From positions 496,001-560,000 of the forward strand of contig NZ_MAYH01000045.1 in the NCBI RefSeq assembly GCF_001684975.1: a stretch of DNA of 64,000 nucleotides. Reading direction: 5' to 3'. The position numbers and the translations under genes were made by a program. The notes under the pieces are model-generated. The model was not told the origin of the DNA. It did not search any database and saw only the letters and a program-made list of their open reading frames with translations. Below, piece by piece: positions 50,803 through 58,963 of this stretch; the first letter of the stretch is position 1, and the number at the start of each line of letters is the position of its first letter. Source of the stretch: Chryseobacterium artocarpi (GTDB taxonomy: Bacteria > Bacteroidota > Bacteroidia > Flavobacteriales > Weeksellaceae).

Positions 50803-51057
50803 TTACGCTAATTTATTAACGTGCTTTGTTAATTTGCTTTTTAAGTTAGCCGCTTTGTTTTTGTGGATAATATTTTTCTTAGCTAATTTATCCAATAAAG
50901 CGATAACTTTTGGCAGTTGCTCTGTTGCAGCAGCTTTGTTCTCCTCATTTCTTAAGGCTTTCAATGCTGTTCTAGCAGTCTTGTGATAATATCTATTACG
51001 AAGTCTTCTAGTTTCGTTCTGTCTGATTCTCTTTAGTGCTGATTTATGATTTGCCAT
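50803..51057 (-). CDS. rpsT: 30S ribosomal protein S20
   Basis: An 84-residue basic helical protein that binds 16S rRNA. It starts MANHKSALKRIRQNETRRLR, the classic S20 N-terminus, and ends with KNIIHKNKAANLKSKLTKHV. The in-frame Met 7 codons further upstream (51078) lies inside the promoter, so ATG 51057 is the start. A well-spaced promoter lies just upstream. Three tRNA-Glu genes follow within 9 nt. Confidence 0.97.
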   Translation of the reverse strand: MANHKSALKRIRQNETRRLRNRYYHKTARTALKALRNEENKAAATEQLPKVIALLDKLAKKNIIHKNKAANLKSKLTKHVNKLA

Positions 51058-51075
51058 ATCGTTCAAATGTGAGTG

Positions 51076-51107
51076 CAAAAGTATAAACTATTTTTTAAAC
51101 TACCAAA
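51076..51107 (-). promoter_or_regulatory. Promoter of rpsT and tRNA-Glu cluster
   Basis: On the minus strand, TTTG (51107-51104), 20 nt, then TACTTTTG (51083-51076): both elements perfect, start codon about 18 nt after. Confidence 0.75.
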
Positions 51108-51124
51108 TTTATTTTTGAGAAATT

Positions 51125-51445
51125 TTAATTTTCTTCTGAAAGGTACTTTCTAAGCTTATCTATTGCTTGTTCTATTTTTAAATTTTCTTGTTCCTTCTCT
51201 ATTTTTTTGATCGTATTTCCCAACATGATCAGTGCGTTGTTCCATTCTCCAGTAGTATTGGTGAAAGTAAGTTCATCTATTGTTACTTCAAAAGCAACCC
51301 TTTCTCCGGTCCTGTAAAGTCTGAAACTTATTTTATCATCCTTGCCTGTAATCCCGCCTTCATTGATTTGTAAATCATAACTTTTTGGGTTAGAGTGGAT
51401 TTTCTTAAAAAGCAATTGCGCTTCTTGTATCTTTAAATCCGGCAT
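51125..51445 (-). CDS. Small conserved-looking cytoplasmic protein, unknown function
   Basis: A 106-residue protein without signal peptide, TM segment or cysteine. It starts MPDLKIQEAQLLFKKIHSNP; the middle is beta-prone (DKISFRLYRTGERVAFEVTI) and the end is a charged helix (KKIEKEQENLKIEQAIDKLR) that could form a coiled coil. I do not recognise the family. It is just upstream of rpsT on the same strand but separated by the rpsT promoter. Its own leader contains a nested hairpin at 51456-51494, and a TATATTTG -7 element lies at 51563-51570. Confidence 0.7.
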   Translation of the reverse strand: MPDLKIQEAQLLFKKIHSNPKSYDLQINEGGITGKDDKISFRLYRTGERVAFEVTIDELTFTNTTGEWNNALIMLGNTIKKIEKEQENLKIEQAIDKLRKYLSEEN

Positions 51446-51455
51446 GATATAAAAT

Positions 51456-51494
51456 TTGATAATCTGCAGTTTCCTGCAGACTGGGGGTTATCAA
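51456..51494 (-). promoter_or_regulatory. Nested hairpin in the leader of the 106-residue protein gene
   Basis: TTGATAA (51456-51462) pairs with TTATCAA (51488-51494), and inside it CTGCAG (51464-51469) pairs with CTGCAG (51474-51479). It lies 10 nt before the start codon on the minus strand, where it could affect translation. No known riboswitch consensus matches. Confidence 0.4.
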
Positions 51495-51906
51495 TAATAT
51501 TTTTCATCAGTGTTACCATATTTGTTTGACCAACTATGGTTATAGTTATTAAAAAACTTTTGCAAATATAATGCTTTTGTGAGATATAACGTATAGAGAA
51601 TGGTTTTTTAGAGAAAAAGTTGTGTTTTTTTTCTTTGAACAATTGTAAGGTGTTCATTACTAATAATTTCTATTTTTTAATTTTTACTTTGGATTTTAAA
51701 CTTAAGTAGAAATATCATAAAAATAAGGCTAAAGTAGAGCCGCTGATAGATGTTTTATACCAAATTATGTAGCAAGGAAGTTCTTTATAAACTTATAATA
51801 TTAAAGAGTTATATAGAGTTGATTTTTCTAAAAAACCTAAAATTTGTAGAGAGCATGTTAAATTCCGGAATTAATCTTTTGAAACTTAGCATAACTGTTT
51901 TGAAAT
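51495..51906. other. Gene-free AT-rich stretch
   Basis: Contains a TATATTTG -7 element on the minus strand at 51563-51570. Otherwise no ORF, RNA or repeat that I can support. A 74-residue minus-strand ORF (51433-51657) has no protein-like features. Confidence 0.55.
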
Positions 51907-51942
51907 AAAAAGGAGAAACGATCTGTATCGTTTCTCCTTTTT
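51907..51942 (-). terminator. Terminator of the solitary tRNA-Glu
   Basis: Perfect 16-bp stem AAAAAGGAGAAACGAT / ATCGTTTCTCCTTTTT, loop CTGT, directly downstream of the tRNA on the minus strand. Confidence 0.93.
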
Positions 51943-51944
51943 TG

Positions 51945-52016
51945 TAGCCTATAGGGGAATCGAACCCCTGTTGCAAGAATGAAAATCTTGAGTCCTGACC
52001 ACTAGACGAATAGGCC
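51945..52016 (-). tRNA. tRNA-Glu (TTC), divergent copy
   Basis: 72-nt gene with 5' GGCCTATTCGTCTAGTGG, anticodon stem CAAGA/TCTTG and loop TTTTCAT (anticodon TTC). It differs from the three-copy tRNA in the acceptor, D and anticodon stems. It has its own promoter and terminator. Confidence 0.96.
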
Positions 52017-52031
52017 GAATTTTTGAGGTAG

Positions 52032-52062
52032 CAAAAGTAGAAAAACCTTTTGGAACCTCAAA
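52032..52062 (-). promoter_or_regulatory. Promoter of the divergent tRNA-Glu
   Basis: On the minus strand, TTTG (52062-52059), 19 nt, TACTTTTG (52039-52032). This is a textbook flavobacterial promoter, 16 nt before the tRNA 5' end. Confidence 0.75.
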
Positions 52063-52074
52063 ATTATTTTTTAA

Positions 52075-53361
52075 TTATTTGTAAACTTTTTGAATCACGG
52101 TATTTTTAATTCCTTTGGCTTCAACTTCTTTCTGTAACTTCACAGCATCCTCCAAAGTATATACTTTTCCGTAGGTATAATAGAAAACACCACTGTCTTT
52201 CTCTCTTTCTACGTCTTTAAGGTTCTGAAGGATGTAAGAATTTCCATTAAGTTTGTCACCAGTATAAACCTCAATAGTGTAATATCCCATACTTATTTTC
52301 TGATTAGGCATAAACCCTACAGCAAAAGCATTTCTGAAACCTGCATCCTTAGCAGATTTAAGATTGATATCCTTTACAGAAGCCATATTCGTTACAGCAT
52401 AATAATACTTGTATTGTCCGTTCTCCTTAATCGTAAGGATGTAGCTAAGTCCTTTTAGTGCCGGATCGTTTTCATTATATTTATTCGGAGAGCTCATCAG
52501 TAATATTCTGAAGTCATTTTTCAGAGGTACTTCTGCTGGTTTCTCGGGTTCTGGCTTTCTGACAGCAATGGAGCCACCAGATTTTCTGTCAATTGCTTTT
52601 TTATAATCAATAATAGCATTATAAATACTTTCAGAAATTTCATTCTGTCCTTTTTCTGATGCTATATAGTGACTTTCTTCCGGATGGTTAATAAATCCTG
52701 TTTCAATAAGTACCGAAGGCATGGCATTCATACGAAGAACGTGAAGGTTCTTCTGGAAAACACCTCTTGAAAATCTTTTATCTTTATTAACGAAGTTACC
52801 TTCTACCAATCCTCCTAAAAGAAGACTGGATTCAAGATATTTACTTTGTTGAAGTTTTAATGCAATCAAGGATTCCGGAGAATCAGGATTGTAAGAACCG
52901 AAAATCTGTTTATCTTTCTCATCCAAAAAGATTACGTCATTCTCTCTTTTTGCTACCTCAAGATTTTCATTATTCTGGTTGGGTCCCTGTACATAAGTCT
53001 CAGTACCATAAGCAGTAGGTCTTGCTGAGGAATTACAGTGAATGGAGACAAAAAGATCTGCTTTACTTCTGTTGGCAAGATTTGTTCTGTCCGATAAAGA
53101 TGGATATTCATCAATCTTTCGGGTGTAGATTACCTTGAAGTCTCTGTTTTTCTCGAGCATAGCCCCTACTTTTAATGTAATTGCTAATGTAACATCTTTT
53201 TCTGCCACTCTTCCAATGTCAGAATAAGTCCTGTTAGCTCCATGATCACTTCCTCCGTGTCCTGCGTCCAGAACGATAGTAAACTTCTTTTGAGAGAAAA
53301 TAAAGTTGCTGATTAGAATAAGGAGAAATGATAAAATTATTTTAAAATTTTGTTTGTGCAT
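52075..53361 (-). CDS. N-acetylmuramoyl-L-alanine amidase
   Basis: A 428-residue periplasmic zinc amidase that cleaves the peptide from muramic acid in peptidoglycan. Signal peptide ends FIFSQ (about residue 24). The Amidase_3 domain has VLDAGHGGSDHGA (zinc His 35), the Glu ligand in RVAEKDVT, SIHCNSS, and catalytic Glu in PSVLIETGFINHPEE. The C-terminal part (from about 290) is a SPOR-like/repeated beta-alpha region (GFMPNQKISMGYYTIEVYTG) that may bind septal glycan. It is divergent from lptD over 53 nt. Confidence 0.93.
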   Translation of the reverse strand: MHKQNFKIILSFLLILISNFIFSQKKFTIVLDAGHGGSDHGANRTYSDIGRVAEKDVTLAITLKVGAMLEKNRDFKVIYTRKIDEYPSLSDRTNLANRSKADLFVSIHCNSSARPTAYGTETYVQGPNQNNENLEVAKRENDVIFLDEKDKQIFGSYNPDSPESLIALKLQQSKYLESSLLLGGLVEGNFVNKDKRFSRGVFQKNLHVLRMNAMPSVLIETGFINHPEESHYIASEKGQNEISESIYNAIIDYKKAIDRKSGGSIAVRKPEPEKPAEVPLKNDFRILLMSSPNKYNENDPALKGLSYILTIKENGQYKYYYAVTNMASVKDINLKSAKDAGFRNAFAVGFMPNQKISMGYYTIEVYTGDKLNGNSYILQNLKDVEREKDSGVFYYTYGKVYTLEDAVKLQKEVEAKGIKNTVIQKVYK

Positions 53362-53414
53362 CTTACAGTTATAAAAATTATATTAATTTTGGGCCTTAAT
53401 TATATAGCATAAAA

Positions 53415-56000
53415 TTGACCAAAACCGTCCTCAAAAATATATTACAAATTTTAATTATCCTAATTTTTAACAATTTTTTAGCACAGAAAACGCCCGAAAA
53501 ATTGCCTAAAAATGCGGTTAAAGATACTATTTCCAAAAAGGATACCATAGTCGCAAAAAAAGAAACTTTAGATGACGTACTCCGCACTAAAGCAGATGAT
53601 CAGCGAAGAGATATCCCTAAGAAAATGACGTTCCTTAACAAGAATGCTCAGGTAAAATACCAGGATATGCAGATTGACGCAGATTATATTTCTATTGATG
53701 ATAATAAAAATCTGATCTACGCTCGTGGTAAACAAGACTCTTTAGGAAAGATTATAGAACCTGTAATCACTACTCAGGCAGGGAAAAAGTACGAAACCAA
53801 CGAGTTTAGTTATAATACAAAAACAAAACAGGCAATCGCTTTCAATGCAAGAACAGAAGAAAGTGAGGGGGTAATCATCGCTCAGAAAACTAAAAAGTAT
53901 AATGATACCGTTTTTGCAATGAGAAACGCAGATTATACTACCGATGATTATTTCATTAAGAAAAAAGATACTGCTGCCGACTACTTTATGAGAGCTTATT
54001 ATATCAAGCTTATTAAAACCAAAAAGAAATCTCAGATTGTTACCGGTCCTATTCAAATGTATATAGAGAAGGTTCCTACTCCTTTATATCTTCCGTTTGC
54101 GATTTTACCATTTTCAGACAAAAGAGCAGCCGGGATTCTTATACCAAGTTTTGGAGAAAGAGAAGATGTAGGTTTCTTCCTGAATGGAATTGGATACTAT
54201 CAGCCGATAGGTGAGCACTTTGATCTTAAAGTTCTGGCAGATATTTATACCAAAGGTAGCTGGAACGTACGCCCCCAAATGAATTATCAGAAAAAGTACC
54301 GTTATTCAGGAACTTTTAATGCTGATATCGGAACAATGGTAAGAGGGATCAAAGGATTGGATGATTACAGTAGAAACAGTACGTATAGAATCAACTGGAG
54401 CCACTCGCAGGATTCTAAAGCGAATCCTTTCCTTACGTTTAGTGCTTCGGTAGATGTTGTAAGTACAAAGTTTTATAACAACCCGCTTAACAACAATTAT
54501 ATTTTCAATCAAAACGTTCTGAATACTCAACAGAATTCAACGGTAACACTTACTAAGAGGTTTTTAAAGCTTCCGGTAACTATTACAGGGACGGCTTCAT
54601 ATTCTCAAAACTTTGCAACTGGATTCGCAGATCTTCGTTTGCCACAAATGAACGTTGCTATTAACCAATTTTACCTGTTTAAATCAAAAACTGGGGTAAG
54701 ACAAGGTCTTATTGAAAATATTACGGTAAATACAGGCTTTAACCTTACCAACTTTGTAAATACTCAAGAGAACGAATTATTCAAAAAAGAGATGTGGGAC
54801 AAAATGCAGACAGGGCTTAAAAATAATATCTCCCTGGCTACAAATACCACATTGGCAAAATATTTTACTTTTAGTTTAAGTGCTAATATTGACAATGCTT
54901 TAACTACAAAAACGCTGAACAGATATTATGATCCTGTGAAAAACGTTACCGTAGATGAAATCAATAAAAACCTTACTGGTTTTTCTACATTTACGACTAC
55001 CGCAAGTCTTCAGACAACATTGTATGGTATGATGAAATTTAAGAAAGGATCAATAGTGGAAGCGGTAAGACATATGGTGACACCAAGTCTTGGATTTAGC
55101 TATTCTCCGGATTTCTCAAGCCCAGGTTTTGGATATTACAGAAACTACTATAATGCAAACGGAGCGCTTACACCTTATTCAATTTTTGAAAAAGGGATTG
55201 TAGGAAGCCCATCAATAGGACCTGTTGGAGCATTAAACTTCAGTATCGGAAACAATATTGAAATGAAGGTAAAATCCAAGAGCGATTCTACCGGAGTGAA
55301 AAAGGTGAAGATTTTTGAGTCTTTAAATATTACAGGAGGTTATAACTTTGCAGCTAAAGACCATCCTTGGTCTTTGTTCAGTATTAACGGACAGTCTTCT
55401 TTCTTTAATAGTAAACTTACCGTAAATACGAGTCTTACTCTTGAACCTTATAAGATTGCATTTAATCCAGGAGAAACTACAGGAATCAGAACGGAGCAGT
55501 TCGGGCATTTCAGTGTGCAGGGATTCAATGTGCAGCTTTCATATCCGTTAAGCAGTGAGATCTTTGGAGAAAAGACCGATTATGCTAAAAAATACTCTTC
55601 GAAAGGAGAGGTGAGGAATGAAAATTATTATTTTGATGATGATAATTATGCTCGTTTTGATCAGTCATGGACATTAAATGTAAACGCAAACTATGCTTAT
55701 TCAAAAGGATTAAACAGGTTTGGAAGCAAAATTGCATCAATAGGACTTGACGGAAGTATTAAGCTGACTCCTTACTGGAATATCAACGGAAGTACGCATT
55801 ATGACCTGGTGACTAAAGAACTTGCATACACAAGGATTGGTTTCTCAAGAGATCAGCGAAGTTTTACAATCAATTTTAACTGGGTTCCATTCGGGCAGTA
55901 TAAAGTTTATGACTTCTTTATCGGTATCAAAGCCAATATCTTAAGTGATGCGCTTAAGTATAAAGACAGAAGCTTTACCCAGCCTAATGCACCTTTCTAA
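53415..56000 (+). CDS. lptD: LptD-like LPS assembly outer-membrane protein
   Basis: An 861-residue protein with signal region (QILIILIFNNFLAQ), an N-terminal OstA-like jellyroll domain (FLNKNAQVKYQDMQIDADYI, LIYARGKQDS), then a large barrel starting near LYLPFAILPFSDKRAAGILI. It inserts LPS in the outer leaflet with LptE. The start is TTG at 53415: an in-frame stop (TAA at 53397) lies 18 nt before it and no ATG is available near. A TAATTTTG element lies at 53384-53391. It is longer than typical E. coli LptD, as in other Bacteroidota. LptE is not in the window. Confidence 0.88.
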   Translation: MTKTVLKNILQILIILIFNNFLAQKTPEKLPKNAVKDTISKKDTIVAKKETLDDVLRTKADDQRRDIPKKMTFLNKNAQVKYQDMQIDADYISIDDNKNLIYARGKQDSLGKIIEPVITTQAGKKYETNEFSYNTKTKQAIAFNARTEESEGVIIAQKTKKYNDTVFAMRNADYTTDDYFIKKKDTAADYFMRAYYIKLIKTKKKSQIVTGPIQMYIEKVPTPLYLPFAILPFSDKRAAGILIPSFGEREDVGFFLNGIGYYQPIGEHFDLKVLADIYTKGSWNVRPQMNYQKKYRYSGTFNADIGTMVRGIKGLDDYSRNSTYRINWSHSQDSKANPFLTFSASVDVVSTKFYNNPLNNNYIFNQNVLNTQQNSTVTLTKRFLKLPVTITGTASYSQNFATGFADLRLPQMNVAINQFYLFKSKTGVRQGLIENITVNTGFNLTNFVNTQENELFKKEMWDKMQTGLKNNISLATNTTLAKYFTFSLSANIDNALTTKTLNRYYDPVKNVTVDEINKNLTGFSTFTTTASLQTTLYGMMKFKKGSIVEAVRHMVTPSLGFSYSPDFSSPGFGYYRNYYNANGALTPYSIFEKGIVGSPSIGPVGALNFSIGNNIEMKVKSKSDSTGVKKVKIFESLNITGGYNFAAKDHPWSLFSINGQSSFFNSKLTVNTSLTLEPYKIAFNPGETTGIRTEQFGHFSVQGFNVQLSYPLSSEIFGEKTDYAKKYSSKGEVRNENYYFDDDNYARFDQSWTLNVNANYAYSKGLNRFGSKIASIGLDGSIKLTPYWNINGSTHYDLVTKELAYTRIGFSRDQRSFTINFNWVPFGQYKVYDFFIGIKANILSDALKYKDRSFTQPNAPF

Positions 56001-56007
56001 TATCAGA

Positions 56008-56038
56008 TTGGCATTTGTGAATATAAATTTTATATTTG
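56008..56038 (+). promoter_or_regulatory. Promoter of ridA
   Basis: TTG at 56008-56010, 20 nt, TATATTTG (56031-56038). Confidence 0.6.
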
Positions 56039-56130
56039 CAACCAAAATAAATTTTAATGAAATTCCCATTGGATATCTTTTTTAAAAGTAAATAATGGCG
56101 ATTTTATGCATAAAAAATAAATATCCGCAT

Positions 56131-56511
56131 ATGAAACAAATAATCAACACGGTGAATGCACCAGCAGCTATCGGACCTTATTCACAAGCTAATATGGCAA
56201 ACGGAGTTTTGTATATCTCTGGACAGATTCCTGTAGATCCGGCAACGGGTAAGCTGGTAGAAGGAATTGAAAAAGAAACGCACCAGGTAATGAAAAATCT
56301 TGAGGCAATTCTTACTGAAGCCGGAATGACGTTTAAAAACGTTGTAAAAGCAACAATTTTCCTTAAAAGTATGGATGACTTTGCTGTAATGAATGATATT
56401 TATGCTTCTTATTTAGATGCGGAAAGCTATCCTGCACGTGAAACAGTACAGGTTTCTTGCCTCCCTAAAAATGTGGATATCGAAATTTCTATGATCGCAC
56501 ATCAGGATTAA
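56131..56511 (+). CDS. ridA: RidA-family enamine/imine deaminase
   Basis: A 126-residue cytoplasmic trimer that hydrolyses reactive enamine intermediates such as 2-aminoacrylate. It starts MKQIINTVNAPAAIGPYSQA, the standard family N-terminus, with GVLYISGQIPVDPATG, the catalytic Arg 103 in YPARETVQV, and LPKNVDIEISMIA at the end. An upstream in-frame start (56095) would add 12 residues not found in the family. The next gene starts inside its stop codon (overlap of 1 nt). Confidence 0.95.
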   Translation: MKQIINTVNAPAAIGPYSQANMANGVLYISGQIPVDPATGKLVEGIEKETHQVMKNLEAILTEAGMTFKNVVKATIFLKSMDDFAVMNDIYASYLDAESYPARETVQVSCLPKNVDIEISMIAHQD

Positions 56512-56966
56512 TGAATTTTATAAGAAATACAATTGCGGTGTTAGTGGGTCTTGGTATTGCAGGGCTTATCATTACCCTTGGTATCAGGGTGTTTCCGCAA
56601 TGGGTTACTTTCGAGGCTTTTGCTCCTTTTGAGCATTGGCAGAGGTTTCTTTTCAGTATGAAAGATGATAAGGCGTTTTTTGGCTTCCTTTTGTTTATTT
56701 CCGGACTAGGAACTACCATTGGAGGAGTTGCGACTGCTATCATCGTTAAATATGCCAAAGTTGCCTATGCTATTCTGATTGGTTTTATTATGCTTTTTAT
56801 CGCAATGTTGGATGTGATTATATTTCCTTATCATCCTACATTCTATAAGATCTCGATCTTTCTTACCTTTTTTCCGTTTTCATGGATTGGCGGTAAGATT
56901 GTAGAAGTGATTTACGAACGTAATAAGAAGAAAGAGATTTCAGAGAAAGTAAATAAATCTAAATAG
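56511..56966 (+). CDS. Small integral membrane protein, unknown function
   Basis: A 151-residue protein with four predicted TM segments (about 6-25, 53-75, 83-103 and 110-128) and a Lys/Glu-rich cytoplasmic tail. No motif is recognised. It is translationally coupled to ridA (the ridA stop overlaps its ATG), so the two are co-expressed, but no functional link is obvious. Confidence 0.75.
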   Translation: MNFIRNTIAVLVGLGIAGLIITLGIRVFPQWVTFEAFAPFEHWQRFLFSMKDDKAFFGFLLFISGLGTTIGGVATAIIVKYAKVAYAILIGFIMLFIAMLDVIIFPYHPTFYKISIFLTFFPFSWIGGKIVEVIYERNKKKEISEKVNKSK

Positions 56967-57022
56967 CCAGAGTTCGGGTAAAAGGAATTTATAGTTTCGC
57001 ACCGATGGTCAATAAATAATTA

Positions 57023-57052
57023 AAAACCGCTGCAAATATTTGCAGCGGTTTT
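57023..57052. terminator. Bidirectional terminator between the membrane protein and degP
   Basis: Perfect self-complementary AAAACCGCTGCAAAT / ATTTGCAGCGGTTTT, 15 bp each arm, between convergent genes. Confidence 0.92.
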
Positions 57053-57088
57053 CTTTGTGATATGAAAATAACTATTGTTTAGTCTTGA

Positions 57089-58615
57089 TTAAGGCATTTT
57101 AAATCCTTTTGTATACATTCTTCCGTAATCATCCACAAATTTCACCTGTACATTACCTTGATATTTACTCAAGATGCTTTCGATGTCTTTTTGTGAATTT
57201 ACAGGCTTACCGTTTACTTCAATGATGATGTAGTTGTCTACAATTCCGATCTTAGCCATTTCGCCTCCTTCAGATACATTTTTAGTAACCACTCCGCTGT
57301 TCAATCCGTATTCTGTTTTGAATCTTTCGTTAAGAGGATCAAATTCAGCTCCGATTTTTTCTGTTACGCTAAGGTCTGCTTTAGTTCTGGTAGAAGTACC
57401 TCCTTTCTGGTCTCTTAAAGTTACACTAGTTGTAGCTTCTTTACCATTTCTTGAATAAGTTACCTGAACTTTATCACCAGGACGTTTGCTGCCAATTGAC
57501 ATAGATAGATCAGCGAAATCAGTGATGTCGTAGTTATCTATTTTCGTAATGATATCTCCTTTTTTCAATCCAGCATCTTCCGCACCACTATTATCTCCAA
57601 ATCCTGTTACATATACTCCGCTACCTGACTTAATTGTAGTTTTGTACTGTTTGTTGTAAGCCTGAACCTGTTGATCGTTTGAAAGATCTAGCGATGAAAC
57701 CCCTAGGAATCCTCTTTGTACGATACCAAATTTCTTAATATCCTCAACGATTTTTCTTGCTAAGTTTGATGGAACGGCAAATCCGTATCCCTGATAATAT
57801 CCTGTTGTAGATTGGATCGCAGAGTTGATACCGATAAGTTCACCGTTAGTATTTACCAGTGCGCCACCAGAGTTACCCGGGTTAATAGCAGCATCCGTCT
57901 GAATAAAACTTTCAATTGGGTTACTTGCTTTCCCCTGGCTTCCTAAAATACCGATTCCTCTTCCTTTAGCAGAAACAATACCTGCTGTTACGGTAGAGTT
58001 TAATCCCAATGGGTTTCCTACGGCAAGTACCCATTGCCCAACATCAATATTGTCAGAGTTAGCAAAATTCAAGTAAGGAAGTCCTTTTTCTTCAATCTTT
58101 AATAAGGAAATGTCCGTATTCGGGTCAGTTCCTACTAAAGTTGCGATATATGATTTTTTATTGCTTAGTACAACTTCAAGCTTGTTTGCACCAGCCACTA
58201 CGTGGTTGTTTGAGATAATATAGCCATCAGGAGAGATGATGACACCAGAACCCATTCCTGAAGGCATATTTTCTGGAGCCTGTTGCTTTTGCCTTTGTTG
58301 TCCTCTTCCTCCAAATGGATCTCCAAAGAAGAAATCAAATAGATCCTGCTCAGAGGCTCTGCTTGAGGTTCTGCTTTGATAGTTTTTAATAGTAACTACA
58401 GCCGGAACGGTTGTCTTAGCTGCCTTTACAAAGTCATCGCCTACTGCTCCAGTATTCATTCCTGCAAATGATGCTGTAGGGGCTGCTGTTGTGAAATAAG
58501 ATTGATCTCCATTATTAGAGCCATGTCCAAAATATTGTATAGCTCCAACGGTAGTAGCTCCTGAGATTACTCCGACTACTGCAAATGGTAATAGTTTTTT
58601 TAAAGTACTCTTCAT
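57089..58615 (-). CDS. degP: DegP/HtrA-family periplasmic serine protease
   Basis: A 508-residue envelope protease/chaperone for misfolded proteins. N-terminal signal or anchor (LLPFAVVGVISGATTVGA); protease domain with the triad His 138 (NNHVVAG), Asp 168 (NTDISLLK) and Ser 249 (NPGNSGGAL). A Gln/Arg-rich loop (about 100-118) matches the LA-loop region. Two PDZ domains follow at about 295-390 (GSGVYVTGFGDNSGAEDAGL) and 415-508. A TAAATTTG -7 element on the minus strand (58675-58668) lies about 50 nt upstream. The divergent neighbour is trhO. Confidence 0.95.
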   Translation of the reverse strand: MKSTLKKLLPFAVVGVISGATTVGAIQYFGHGSNNGDQSYFTTAAPTASFAGMNTGAVGDDFVKAAKTTVPAVVTIKNYQSRTSSRASEQDLFDFFFGDPFGGRGQQRQKQQAPENMPSGMGSGVIISPDGYIISNNHVVAGANKLEVVLSNKKSYIATLVGTDPNTDISLLKIEEKGLPYLNFANSDNIDVGQWVLAVGNPLGLNSTVTAGIVSAKGRGIGILGSQGKASNPIESFIQTDAAINPGNSGGALVNTNGELIGINSAIQSTTGYYQGYGFAVPSNLARKIVEDIKKFGIVQRGFLGVSSLDLSNDQQVQAYNKQYKTTIKSGSGVYVTGFGDNSGAEDAGLKKGDIITKIDNYDITDFADLSMSIGSKRPGDKVQVTYSRNGKEATTSVTLRDQKGGTSTRTKADLSVTEKIGAEFDPLNERFKTEYGLNSGVVTKNVSEGGEMAKIGIVDNYIIIEVNGKPVNSQKDIESILSKYQGNVQVKFVDDYGRMYTKGFKMP

Positions 58616-58963
58616 TGTATATCTTTCTTGTTTATTAATTAATTTCTAATTATTGTTTTTGAGTAAACAAATTTAATGTTAAATAAGTAAGCAATTAGTA
58701 TGCTATGTTTCAATTTTAACTAAAATTTAACGGGTATTATGTCATTTTATGCATTATGTCATAATTGTTAATGCCAGAGTTAACAAAAATTAAAAAAATA
58801 TTAAAGGAAATGTGACGGAATATCACTTTGTACTCATACAATCACGAAGTATAATAATATGAAAAAAGTATGACTTACCGAAGCTGTAATTACTCATTGT
58901 GTAACATTTATTAAAAATGACTATCTTTGCAAAAATATTTTTCTCACTTAAAACGTTTATAGC
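58616..58963. other. Divergent regulatory region between degP and trhO
   Basis: 348 nt. Contains a minus-strand TAAATTTG (58668-58675) for degP, a 10-nt direct repeat ATTATGTCAT (58736-58745 and 58753-58762), a short inverted pair GTGA...TCAC near 58812-58826, and the trhO promoter at 58897-58929. No ORF. Confidence 0.55.
58897..58929 (+). promoter_or_regulatory. Promoter of trhO
   Basis: TTG at 58897-58899, 22 nt, TATCTTTG (58922-58929), 34 nt before the ATG. Confidence 0.65.
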
